Source of the DNA: CAWEQW01 sp963811365
Lineage (GTDB): Bacteria > Actinomycetota > Actinomycetes > Propionibacteriales > Nocardioidaceae
Assembly: GCA_963811365.1 (NCBI GenBank)
Contig: CAWEQW010000011.1
Location: 62,001 to 126,000, forward strand
Direction: 5' to 3'
Length of the DNA: 64,000 nucleotides
Each line of letters begins with the position of its first letter. Position 1 is the first letter of the stretch. The notes below the pieces were generated by a model. The model did not search any database and had not been told where the DNA came from. It saw only the letters and a list, made by a program, of their open reading frames with translations. A program made the position numbers and the translations under genes. This document shows, piece after piece, positions 44,582 to 53,041 of the stretch.

Positions 44582-46116
44582 ATGACACGTCGCACCACCA
44601 AGGTCAGCACGGAAGGGAAGCCGTGGGCACGATACCTGCGGCTGTCGAAGGCGGAGGCCGAGGAGGTCAAGGGTCTCAGCAGAGTGCAGCGACTGGAGTT
44701 GACCAACCGCAAGCTCGACGACCACCTGGAGCAGGTGACCGCGTGGATGGACGACCACGCGCTGCCGTACGGCGATGATCTGGTCTTCCGTGACCCCGGG
44801 CTGTCGGCGTGGAAGCCGAACGTCCGCCGCCCCGAGTGGGACGCGATGATGGTGCAGGCGCGGCGCGGCGACATTGCCGGCATCGCTGTCGTCGCTGTGG
44901 ACCGGTACACCCGGCAGGTGAGCATCGGTGAAGACCTGATCGGCTTGGCCGAGAAGGTGGACATCAAGATCGGTGGTAGGCCGGGCCGGCATCCTCGACC
45001 TGACCACCTACGAAGGCATCACCCAACTCCGTGGCATGGTCCAGCAGGCCGCCAACGAGTCGCTGTCCACGTCGTTCCGGCTGCGGGAGAAGCTGGAGAG
45101 CCAGTGCAAGAAGGGCAAGCCGATGGGTGGCGGCCGGTCGTACGGGTTCCAGGTCGTCGGTGACAAGTACGTGATCGAGGTGCCCCCAGCTTCCCGACGA
45201 GGTGAAGGTGGTCCGTGAGGTGGCCGAGCGGGTCTTGGCCGACGAGAAAGGTGGCCTCCAGGCCATCGCTGCCGACCTGAACAGGCGCGGCCTCCGCACC
45301 ACCCGTGGCGGTCAGTGGACGGGCGGCAACCTGGGCCGGATGCTCGGCCAGAAGCGGTACGGCGGTGTCGTGGAACTGCACGGCAAGGAGGTGGGGACGA
45401 TGCCCGGGGAGCCGGTCCTGGACCGTGAGACGTACGACGCGATCCAGGCCAAGTTCGCCGGACGCCGGCGCGGCCAGCGCCCCACCGCGCCGTACCTGCT
45501 GACCGGCATCCTGGCGTGCTCGGACTGCAAGAAGACCATGAACGGTGGTTCGACGTTTCGTCGCGCCGACGGCTCGCGGCCTCGGGTGTACAAGTGCCCG
45601 CCGGCGACCGGCGGCTGCGGTCGGTCGATCATGGCCGAGCCGGTCGAGGAGATGGTCGGCCGGAAGATGATCGCGCTGTTGGCCGACCCGTCGCAGGCTG
45701 CACGGATCGCCAAGGAGGAGCGGCGACTGAGCGGTGCCCGCAAGGCCAAGCTCGACCGGCTGCGCGCCATCGACCAGGAGCTGGTCGCGCTGGAGGTGAA
45801 GCGCGCCAGCGAGGAGATCATCGACGCCGCCTACGACGCGGCGAAGGCGATCTGGGACCGCAAGCGCGTTGCGGCTCAGGCGGAGCTCGTCGCGTTGCAG
45901 CCGGCTGACGGTCCGGTTGATGAGGCTGACGACGTGCGTGCCGAAGCCGACGCGGCGCGGCTCGCACGGGCCACCGAGGACTGGTGCGGCCCGGAAACCA
46001 CGACCGACCAGCGACGTTCGCTCATCCGGCGCTACCGGCTGCGCCCGGTGGTGCTGCCGAAGCGACCGGGCACCCGCCGGTTCGACCGTGAGCGAGTGCA
46101 GGGGCTGGACATCTGA
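44582..46116 (+). pseudogene. Large serine recombinase (integrase), two frameshifts
   Basis: Three pieces join. The first (ATG 44582, preceded by AGAGGAG) holds the resolvase domain: WARYLRLSKAEAEEV, with the expected serine in YLRLS, FRDPGLSAWK and AVVAVDRYTRQV. The next, from about 44,975, has GILDLTTYEGITQLRGM. The third, from about 45,190, has the recombinase domain (LNRRGLRTTRGGQWTGGNLG), a zinc ribbon (LTGILACSDCKKTMNGG, CPPATGGCGRSI) and a coiled-coil (KLDRLRAIDQELVALEVKRA). About 510 residues, normal for the family. Lies next to attL and catalyses integration and, with a partner, excision. Frameshifts are near 44,973 and 45,187. Confidence 0.85.
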
Positions 46117-46295
46117 TGGCCCACCACGCCGGCGACGTCGCAGCGTGGGCCAACGGCCGGTGGTACACCGAAATCGTCTGCAGCCAGGGCCACCGCAAGC
46201 TGCTGATCGAGCGCATCAGCACGACCCCCTCCGGGCGCCGGACCTGTACTTCGGAGCGGACCTACTTGAAGACCTGGGACTACAGGAGCCGATGA
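46116..46295 (+). CDS. 59-residue element protein
   Basis: The ATG at 46116 overlaps the integrase stop (TGATG). Product: MAHHAGDVAAWANGRWYTEI, then VCSQGHRKLLIERISTTPSG and a Thr/Arg-rich end. The CSQGHRK stretch could bind metal. Position right after the integrase makes a recombination directionality factor possible; that is a guess. Stop at 46293-46295 overlaps the next start (ATGA). Confidence 0.6.
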   Translation: MAHHAGDVAAWANGRWYTEIVCSQGHRKLLIERISTTPSGRRTCTSERTYLKTWDYRSR

Positions 46296-46537
46296 CCCCG
46301 GAGGACGAAGCGCTGGTGCGCCATACCACCATCCGGCAGATGCAGGAGTGGGAGCAGATCGGCGAAGAGGACTTCTCGATCTGGGGCTTCTCGAACTACC
46401 AGTGGCGCTGTCCTCGGTGCCAGCTCGATGTGCGGATCAAGTACCGCCCCATGCCCAAGCTGGCGTCCGGGCTGGTGGGGCAACGCATCGGGGAGGTTGA
46501 ACTGAAGTCCATCGCTGTTATCCTTTCCAGGCAGTAG
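46292..46537 (+). CDS. 81-residue element protein with a CxxC motif
   Basis: Starts at ATG 46292 with AGGAG five bases upstream. Sequence features are EDEALVRHTTIRQMQEWEQI, FSNYQWRCPRCQLDVRIKYR and a C-terminal VELKSIAVILSRQ. The CPRC pair looks like half a zinc ribbon. No known function; element accessory gene. Confidence 0.65.
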   Translation: MTPEDEALVRHTTIRQMQEWEQIGEEDFSIWGFSNYQWRCPRCQLDVRIKYRPMPKLASGLVGQRIGEVELKSIAVILSRQ

Positions 46538-46643
46538 CCCAGGTCATCGGGCGGCGCTGCCGTGGAAGCGCCGAAGAGCAATCCACGGAATCAGGCGCTC
46601 CTTGTCGGGAGCGGGTTTCGCCCTACCCGACAGGACCACGCCC

Positions 46644-46853
46644 GTGAGTTGGACTCACACCCGCTCCAAGATCGCCCACGCCAAGAAGGCTGACCCGGAC
46701 GCCGACGTCAGCGACCTGCGCCGGCAACTGAAAGCAGAACGCCTGGAGTCGCTGCTGCGCGAGGCGGCGCCGACGTTGACCCCTCAGCAGCGCCGCGTGC
46801 TCGCTCGCGTGCTCACCACGGTGGACTCCGCCGGATGCGGCGGTACGGCATGA
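46644..46853 (+). CDS. 69-residue element protein
   Basis: From GTG 46644 (VSWTHTRSKIAHAKKADPDA). A helical, charged C-terminal part follows (DVSDLRRQLKAERLESLLRE, LTPQQRRVLARVLTTV). This pattern is common in small actinobacterial phage or island genes. Its stop overlaps the next ATG (ATGA). Function unknown. Confidence 0.65.
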   Translation: MSWTHTRSKIAHAKKADPDADVSDLRRQLKAERLESLLREAAPTLTPQQRRVLARVLTTVDSAGCGGTA

Positions 46854-47032
46854 CCGCGCCGCTGACCGACGGCGATATCCGCGCCATCGCCTGCATCCTG
46901 CATGACATTCACCAGCGCCGTGCTGCACGGCTGGCTGCTGAAGCCGAGGCCGGCGCAGGGACCACCGCCTCGCACGCAGAAACGGGCCCCTCGCGGCCGG
47001 ACAGCACGCCGGGTGGTGGGGACGTTGGCTGA
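46850..47032 (+). CDS. 60-residue element protein
   Basis: From ATG 46850 (MTAPLTDGDIRAIACILHDI), followed by HQRRAARLAAEAEAGAG and a Ser/Thr/Gly-rich tail. Coupled to the previous gene by an ATGA overlap. Unknown function. Confidence 0.6.
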   Translation: MTAPLTDGDIRAIACILHDIHQRRAARLAAEAEAGAGTTASHAETGPSRPDSTPGGGDVG

Positions 47033-47345
47033 GAACGCCGGCCGCCCTCCGGCGGACCGAAGGGCGGCAACAAGTGGCAACCACAGGGTACTGCGGGACG
47101 AGCTCGTTGTCGTCCGCACCAAGCGTGGCGCCGTACTGGCCGTGGTCCCGGTGATCCCGGACGCCGCGCCGTACAAGGTGCGTGAAGGCATCGCCCGGCG
47201 TCGGATCGCTGCGCTGGAAGGCGAATGCCCGTGCGGCGCGACAGCCGAGGCCGGCGACGACGGCAACCTGGTGTTCCAGCACCAGCGGCTGTGCCCGGCG
47301 GAGACTGGCCGGCTCGGCAAGGAGCTGCGGCGGTGGGCGCGGTGA
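47016..47345 (+). CDS. About 109-residue element protein, Cys-rich near its end
   Basis: Likely starts at GTG 47016 (GTG 47013 and TTG 47025 are alternatives). Includes VLRDELVVVRTKRGAVLAVV, GIARRRIAALEGECPCGATA and FQHQRLCPAETG, suggesting a small zinc-binding site (CPC...H...C). The stop overlaps the GTG of the primase gene (GTGA), so they are coupled; a replication accessory is possible. Confidence 0.6.
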   Translation: MGTLAENAGRPPADRRAATSGNHRVLRDELVVVRTKRGAVLAVVPVIPDAAPYKVREGIARRRIAALEGECPCGATAEAGDDGNLVFQHQRLCPAETGRLGKELRRWAR

Positions 47346-49268
47346 CCGACGTGAAGACGGTGCTGGGGCTGGCGAAGCACGGCTGGCACGTGTTCCCGGT
47401 CGCCCAGGGAGGCAAGCGCCCGGTGGTCAAGTGGAGCAAGGCGGCCACCACGGACCCGGAGCAGATCGTCGGGTGGTTCGCCGGCACCTCGCACAACGTC
47501 GGCATCTCCTGTGGCCCGTCTGGGCTGGTGGTGGTGGATGAGGACGAGCCGAACGCCTTCGACGCCTTCGCCGGCAGCCTCGGTGAGACGGTGCCGGCGA
47601 CGTTCACCGTCGGCACCGGACGCGGCCGGCACCTGTACTTCGCCGACCCCCGCCACGAGTTCGGCAACAGCGACCGGGGGTTCCACGGCTACCCGGTGAA
47701 CGTGCGCGGGCAAGGCGGCTACGTCGTCGGCCCGGGCTCCGAGCACGCCTCCGGAGCCGTCTACGAGGCCGTAGACGACCGCGAGCCGGTCCCGGTGCCG
47801 CACTGGCTGGCGAGGGCGTTGCGGGGCTCCCAGGCCGCCACAGAAGGCCGCGACGATGTGTTCGCTGACCCCGACGCCCTGCGCACCCCACGCGGTGTGG
47901 AGGCGGTGCCGGAGGTGATCCGGGCCGGCGACCGACACAACGAGCTCGTGGGCTACGCCGGGTACCTGCGACACCACGGCATCGACCTACCCGTCGCGGA
48001 GGCGATGATCCGGATGCTGTGGGAGCGGTGCGAGCAGCCGACCGACGCACCGATGCCGTGGGACGAGGCAGCCGCGATCCTGCACGACTGCTACGAGCGC
48101 TACGACGCCGACGAGCGGTACCCGGGGCTGCCGGTGACGGCAGCCGACCAGCCCGGCGAGCCCCAGCCGTACCCGTTCGTCCCGGGCGGGTCGTTCATTC
48201 TGGACACCGCTGCGGACCCCGAACCGATGTGGGGGTGCGGCTCGGAGGTGCTGTGGACCGATGGCGAGGCGCTGATGATCGTCGGGGGTCAGGGCGTCGG
48301 GAAGACGACGCTGGCCCAACAGCTCGCCCTCGGCCGGGCCGGGTTCACCGAGTACGCCACCCTGCTCGGGCACCCGATCCGGCCCGGCGCCGGCCGCACG
48401 CTGTACCTGGCGATGGATCGGCCGCGCCAGGCCGCACGCTCGTTTCGGCGCATGGTCGGGGAGGCTTGGCGTGCGGAGCTGGACGAGCGGCTGGTGGTCT
48501 GGCAGGGGCCACCGCCCGGGACCTCGCCAAGCACACCAGCCTGCTGGCGACCCTGTGCGAGAAGGCCGACGCCGACACGGTGATCATCGACTCGGTGAAG
48601 GACGCCGCGCTCGGGCTCAACGACGACGAGACCGGAGCCGGCTACAACCGTGCTCGTCAACAGGCTGTGGCCGCCGGGGTGCAGCTGGTGGAACTGCACC
48701 ACAACCGCAAGGCCCAGCACGGCTCCGGCACCCCCACCATCGACAGCGTGTACGGCTCCACCTGGCTCACCTCCGGCGTGGGGTCGGTGATCCTGCTGAC
48801 CGGAGCACCCGGCGACCTGGTGGTCGAGCTGCGGCAGTTGAAGCAGCCGTCCGACGAGGTGGGGCCGCTGCGGATCGTCCACGACCACGAGGCCGGCCGC
48901 ACCACCGTCTTCCACGGCGCCAACCTGCTCGCGGTGGCCCGGCAGCCGGTGTCGGCTGTGGAGGTGGCCCGAGCGCTGTTCGACACCGACCGGCCCACGG
49001 CGAACGAGAAGGAGAAGGCACGCCGCCGGCTGGACCGAGCCACCAGCATGGGGCTGTTGAAGGTGGCCCAGCACGGCGAACCCGGCTCGAACACGCCAAC
49101 GCTGTGGGTGGCCGACATGACCTACACGGGACCTACACGCGGCCCACGTCGGCCATACACCCTGCACGACCCCTGCACGCCCTACACGCTCCACGCACGG
49201 TGGACCTACACGCAGCCCTACACGGCCTACACGCGACAGGGACCTACACGCCCGGGGGGTCTTTATAA
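47342..49268 (+). pseudogene. Primase-polymerase / RepA-like helicase (frameshifted)
   Basis: About 640 residues in two frames. Residues 1-160 form a bifunctional primase-polymerase domain: HGWHVFPVAQGGKRP, acidic pair DED at 66-68 and His97 in RGRHLYF. Next comes an AAA/RecA-like helicase: Walker A GGQGVGKT at 315-322, then, after a one-base loss near 48,517, Walker B DTVIIDSVKDAALGL and HNRKAQHGSGTP (sensor). The tail is low-complexity (PYTLHDPCTPYTLHAR) because it lies over the iteron array. The true 3' end is uncertain; one frame stops at 49,268 inside the hairpin, another stays open to 49,623. Would start and unwind the element's own replication. Confidence 0.8.
49122..49250. repeat. CTACACG direct-repeat (iteron-like) array
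   Basis: Seven exact CTACACG copies, all in one direction, begin at 49122, 49133, 49182, 49206, 49218, 49227 and 49244; two CTGCACG variants begin at 49162 and 49173. Most spacings are 9-12 bases or about twice that. They sit at the 3' end of the replicase gene and just before a strong hairpin, the arrangement expected of a replication origin bound by its own initiator. Confidence 0.75.
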
Positions 49269-49280
49269 GACCCCCGGGCG
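49249..49280. repeat. 14-bp inverted repeat hairpin after the iterons
   Basis: CGCCCGGGGGGTCTT (49249-49263) pairs with AAGACCCCCGGGCG (49267-49280) around the loop TAT, with one bulged G. The centre TCTTTATAAGA is AT-rich in otherwise very GC-rich DNA, which would favour unwinding or nicking. It could also be a terminator for the replicase gene; the two roles are not exclusive. Confidence 0.75.
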
Positions 49281-49339
49281 AAGCGTCCCGACCTCCCGCA
49301 TCTCCACCCCAGCCAAGGCATCCGGCACGGAAGGACCAC

Positions 49340-49585
49340 ATGACCGACCACGACTACACCGACCCGCAAGCCTGGCTGAACGGCCTGGAAGCGGCAGCCC
49401 TCGCCGCCCGACTTCGCTGCCCGCACTGCTCGGCGCGGTACTCACTGCTGACGACGGCTGGTGGCTGGGCGGTGGAGGAACATCACCAGGTCGGCTGCCC
49501 GCTGCACGAGGACTCCTCGCCGGCGCACGAGGAGTACGTCGGGGACCGGCCGGAGCTGTTCGGGGACGACCAGGACCAGGCGTGA
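49340..49585 (+). CDS. 81-residue zinc-ribbon-like element protein
   Basis: ATG 49340 has GGAAGG upstream. MTDHDYTDPQAWLNGLEAAA is followed by LRCPHCSARYSLLT and VEEHHQVGCPLHEDSS: two Cys/His pairs (CPHC, then CPLH) that could form one zinc ribbon. Lies between the origin-like array and the capsid gene. Unknown function. Confidence 0.7.
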   Translation: MTDHDYTDPQAWLNGLEAAALAARLRCPHCSARYSLLTTAGGWAVEEHHQVGCPLHEDSSPAHEEYVGDRPELFGDDQDQA

Positions 49586-50009
49586 CCTCACCGTGCGGCG
49601 TGATCGCGGCCGCCGACCCGTGAGGGATGGGGGCGTCGGCGCCACGCCAACCCGCGCCGGCCGGGTGATTCCCCCGGTAATCATCCGTCTCCCCCCCGGC
49701 AGGGCCCTGCCCCCTTCCCGGCCGCGAGTCTCGTATCCGAGACCGATCTGCCCTACGATGGTGATGTCGCTGAGGACCAGCGCCGACGCCAAGATCGAGG
49801 AGCCCCACGGGGCCAAGGTCGAGGAGCCGAGGTGCGGCAAGGCGACCAGCGGAAACGCTGGAAGGGCCATGCGCCTGGTGACACGTGGTTGCCGGGTGAG
49901 CCGTCCGTTGCCATGCACCCCGGTGGGGTGAGCCGCCCAGCAGGAACGTTGCTCCCCTGCGACTCGCGCACGCCCTGGTGGGGCTGCTGCGCGGACCGGA
50001 GCATCCGCA
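49586..50009 (+). promoter_or_regulatory. Intergenic region with two palindromes before the capsid gene
   Basis: About 420 bases with no convincing gene; the short frame from 49758 (MVMSLRTSADAKIEE...) has no clear support. It contains a perfect 14-bp palindrome GGCAGGGCCCTGCC (49698-49711) and an inverted repeat GTCTCG-TATC-CGAGAC (49728-49743). Such paired sites ahead of a structural gene suggest operators for a late-gene switch, possibly driven by a helper phage. No promoter boxes were firmly identified. Confidence 0.45.
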
Positions 50010-51105
50010 ATGGACGTTGGACCCCTGCGCGCTCAGCGCGCCGACACACTCGCCTCAGCCAAGACCCTCCTGAAGAACGCCCAGTCCGAAGGCCGCGACC
50101 TGCGGCCCACCGAAGCCGACCAGATGCGCGCCGCGATGGCCCGGGTGGAGGAACTGGACCGCCAGATCGAGGGCCGCAAGCTCGTCAACAGCGTGCTCAA
50201 CCTCGGCACCGCCGAGGTGGACCCGGACCGGCCGGGAATGTTCACCGACACCGACCGCGCCGGCATCGTCTCCGCCGTCAAGTCCCGCACCACCTACCGC
50301 ACCGAGGTGCCGGCGAAGGCGGCGCTGCCGTCCACCCTGGTGCCGACCGGCGGCGCCCAGGTGGCCGCTGGCATCTACGTCGGCACCGCCTACCCGATCA
50401 GCAGCCTGTTCCCCCAAGAGCCCGCCAGCGGGCCGACGCAACGCTTCTACCAGTTCGGCACCGCGACAGCAGCGGTGGTGGCCGAAGGTGCCGCCAAGCC
50501 GGACGCCGGCCTGGCGATCACGGCCGTGGACGTGAGCCTGAAGAAGATCGCCACGACCGTCAGGTTCACCGATGAGTTCGCCGACGACGCCCCATTCCTG
50601 CTGGCGCACCTGAGCACGGAGCTGTCCAGCGCCGTGATCGTCGCGGAGAACGCCTCCATCCTCACCACGCTGGCCGCCACCAGCGGCATCCTCACCGCCA
50701 CCGGCACCACGGCGAGCGCCATCGACGTGATCGCGGACGCGGTGGCCGCCTCCGAAGCGCTCAACGGAGTCACACCCACAGCGGCGGTGGTCAACCCGAC
50801 GGTGCTCGGCACGCTCCGCAAGGCGAAGGCATCCACCGGTGGGTCCTACTTCCTGGACCCGCTGACCCCCGGCCCGAGCACCGATCCACGGCGTGCCGCT
50901 GGTGTCCTCGGCGGCCACCGCAGCCGGCACCGCCTGGCTGGTCTCGTCGCCCGGGGTGACGATCTACCGAAGAGGCGGCATCAGCGCCGAGATCGGCTGG
51001 GACGGCACCGACTTCACCTCCAACCTGCGCACCCTGCGGGTGGAGGAACGGTTCGCCGCTGCTGTCCTGCGGCCGGGGATGCTCACGAAGATCACGCTCA
51101 GCTGA
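50010..51105 (+). pseudogene. HK97-type phage major capsid protein (one frameshift)
   Basis: About 364 residues across two frames. The N-terminal third is a helical scaffold-like region (ADQMRAAMARVEELDRQIEG). The capsid core follows: AGIYVGTAYPISSLFPQEPA, FYQFGTATAAVVAEGAAKPD, VSLKKIATTVRFTDEFADDA, AVVNPTVLGTLRKAKASTGG, and in the second frame LVSSAATAAGTAWLVSSPG and LRTLRVEERFAAAVLRP. One extra base near 50,884 breaks the gene. It builds the icosahedral shell. No maturation protease, portal or terminase lies nearby. Confidence 0.8.
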
Positions 51106-51283
51106 GCCGCAGACGTGCGCCGGGCGCTGGCGGGGCTTCTGTGCAGGTTCACCCGCCGGCCCCGGCGCACCCAAGCCGCGCCGCACGACGTAGTGCACCG
51201 TGCGGCGCGGCACCCTCTTGCGCCGACTCTCAGGGGAAACAACTGAAGCACGCTGGCCGTCCGCCAGGTCATAGGGTCGCCGG

Positions 51284-52203
51284 ATGGATCCGCGAATGCT
51301 CGTTGATGACGCCACGTCTCGCTCCTGGGTCGCCGTCGCCCAGAGCGCTCGGATGGCTCACCACGTGCTCACGAACGTCGGTGACCCAGAACCCAGCTCG
51401 AACTTCGTGCGGATCAACGCCCTGTATCCCCTTGAAAAGGCATCTGACTGGCACCGGTCATACTTATCGGCGGCGCTCGAACACCTCATCGTCTGGGCAG
51501 ACATCGCGGCCCCGTTGAGTTTCACCCTGACCACGAGGTGTTCCACACGCTTCGGCCGGCGTACACCCTGGCGCGAGCCGCCATGGAAGCGTCGTCCCAG
51601 GCGGTGTGGATGACGTCCGGCAAGACGGCGCACGAGTGCGCCCGTCGCCACCTCTCCTTGATTCGCTGGGACTACAGCGAGCACCGTAAGAGCCTCTTCG
51701 GCGACCCGGAGGCTCAGAAGTCGGTGGTAGAGATGGATCGAGTGCTGCTTCAGCGTGCTTCCAACGACTTCGGAGAACAGGAACTTCAGCCGCCCAGCCA
51801 CTATGCGGTACTGAGGGCCACTGCCAACTTGATTGACACCGAGCCCGACGAACTTGAGCGCATCTGGCGCGCAGCAAGCGGATCGGCTCACGGCCGGGTC
51901 TGGCCGTCGCTTGCGCTCCAGAAGGTGGTACCGCTGACTGAGTATGAACCCGGCCAGTTCCGAACCCTTCGCATTCCCGATCCGGAGGGAATGACTGAGG
52001 TGTTGCAGGTTGCGGACAAGATGATGTGGCGTGGCGTGCTCCGGCACGCCGACTTCTGCAAGGCCGACATCCCTAGGCTCTTGGAGGAGGCGCGACTATG
52101 GCTAGCGTCCGTGATTCCGTATCGCAAGGATGCCGACCCGGTGGCAGTCGCCCGGCTCCAACGTCGCGAGCTGCACGAGGAGAGCGATCAGGCGCAGCCC
52201 TAA
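51284..52203 (+). pseudogene. Unknown cargo protein at the right end of the element (one frameshift)
   Basis: About 306 residues once a missing base near 51,522 is allowed for. The first part is MDPRMLVDDATSRSWVAVAQ to EHLIVWADIAAPLSF; the second begins HEVFHTLRPAYTLARAAMEA, continues VWMTSGKTAHECARRHLSLI and ends RRELHEESDQAQP. It is helix-rich with a conserved-looking AMEASSQAVW stretch, vaguely like HEPN/DUF5677-type proteins. Codons use more A and T than the chromosome, supporting transfer. Position just inside attR is typical of cargo such as anti-phage genes; function unknown. Confidence 0.65.
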
Positions 52204-52220
52204 GAGTCTCCGCTGGAATG

Positions 52221-52979
52221 TCAGTCGGTTGGCTCGAACACTCGGAATTCGTTGCCTTCCGGGTCCTGCATCCAGACCGGCCGACCGGCGCGTTCCGCTG
52301 TGACCCGTCCTATTGACACGCTATCCTCCGGATCCGCCATCACGTCCCAGGAGATCTCGTCGTCGCGGGCCCGCAGCAGCGTGGCGCCGGCGTCCTGCAG
52401 CTGCCGCGGGTCGCCGTACACGTCCCAGTGGATGCGGTTCTTGACGGTCTTCGGCTCCGGCACCGGCACGAAGTCCATCGTCGTGATCGGCAGACCGGGG
52501 ACGTCCTCGAGCCACCACCACTGCTGCTCGTCGTTCGTGGCGGGCCGCACGCCGAGGCGCTCGCCCCACCACGTGGCGATCGCCGCCGGGTCCACCGAGT
52601 CGACGACCAGGCCGTGGACGCGGTAGGCCGGAACGGCCGACGGCGCGCGCACGAACGCGCAGAACTCGCCAGCCTCGGGGTCGCGCATCGTGGTCCAGCC
52701 GAAGCCCGACTCCTCGGCCGGGAGCACCACCTCGGCTCCGAGCCGCACGAGGTCCTCGAGGTCGGTCGCGTAGACGTCGAGGTGCACGCGGTGCTTCGCC
52801 TGCTTCGGCTCCGGGACCCGGCACATCGCGATCGTGTGCCCCCTCGAGGGCCCGACCACCTCGCCGTCCTCGCTGTCCGGCCGGAACTCCAGCCCCGCCA
52901 CGTCCGCCCAGAAGCGGCCGAGCGTCTCCCCTCCGGTGGTGTCCATGCACAGCTCCATCCACCGCACGGCAGCGCTCAT
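52221..52979 (-). CDS. Two-domain VOC-family protein with element-supplied C-terminus
   Basis: 252 residues, two glyoxalase/bleomycin-resistance-type domains (VRWMELCMDTTGGETLGRFW, VHLDVYATDLEDLVRLGAEV; YRVHGLVVDSVDPAAIATWW, RIHWDVYGDPRQL). Chromosomal coding ends at WDVMADPE. The last 34 residues (DSVSIGRVTAERAG... to MQDPEGNEFRVFEPTD) come from the inserted element and remake the final strand including the Glu often used as metal ligand. Starts at ATG 52979, divergent from dapD by 62 bases. Enzyme activity unknown. Confidence 0.88.
   Translation of the reverse strand: MSAAVRWMELCMDTTGGETLGRFWADVAGLEFRPDSEDGEVVGPSRGHTIAMCRVPEPKQAKHRVHLDVYATDLEDLVRLGAEVVLPAEESGFGWTTMRDPEAGEFCAFVRAPSAVPAYRVHGLVVDSVDPAAIATWWGERLGVRPATNDEQQWWWLEDVPGLPITTMDFVPVPEPKTVKNRIHWDVYGDPRQLQDAGATLLRARDDEISWDVMADPEDSVSIGRVTAERAGRPVWMQDPEGNEFRVFEPTD
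52325..52328. other. Right attachment-site core (attR)
   Basis: CCTC matching 44535-44538. It falls on the GAG codon of the VOC gene (WDVMADPE); everything left of it belongs to the element and everything right of it to the chromosome. Confidence 0.75.
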
Positions 52980-53041
52980 GCGACATCCATCCCTTCGTCG
53001 GTGCCGGGCCCAGCGCCGGGCTTGCCGGTACCTTTGCACAC

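Larger units (their letters stand above)
44539..52328. mobile_element. 7.8 kb integrative phage-satellite-like element
   Basis: Bounded by the CCTC cores and interrupting the VOC gene. All its genes run rightward: serine integrase, five small overlapping genes, primase-polymerase/helicase, an iteron-like array with a hairpin, a zinc-ribbon protein, an HK97-type capsid and an unknown cargo gene. No terminase, portal, protease, tail or lysis gene is visible, so it cannot form a phage alone. Composition and size suggest a satellite that uses a helper phage, or a remnant prophage. Four genes carry frameshifts, perhaps sequence errors. Confidence 0.85.

Noticed and set aside
49758..49931. 57-codon frame before the capsid gene
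   Set aside because: No ribosome site, biased composition, and it overlaps the palindromes; kept as intergenic.
44511..52241. GCTCGAACAC at 44511-44520 and 52232-52241 as the attachment core
   Set aside because: Both copies simply encode the VFE part of the VOC end and its mimic. Joining there does not give the expected WDVMADPE-GNEF junction; the CCTC cores do.
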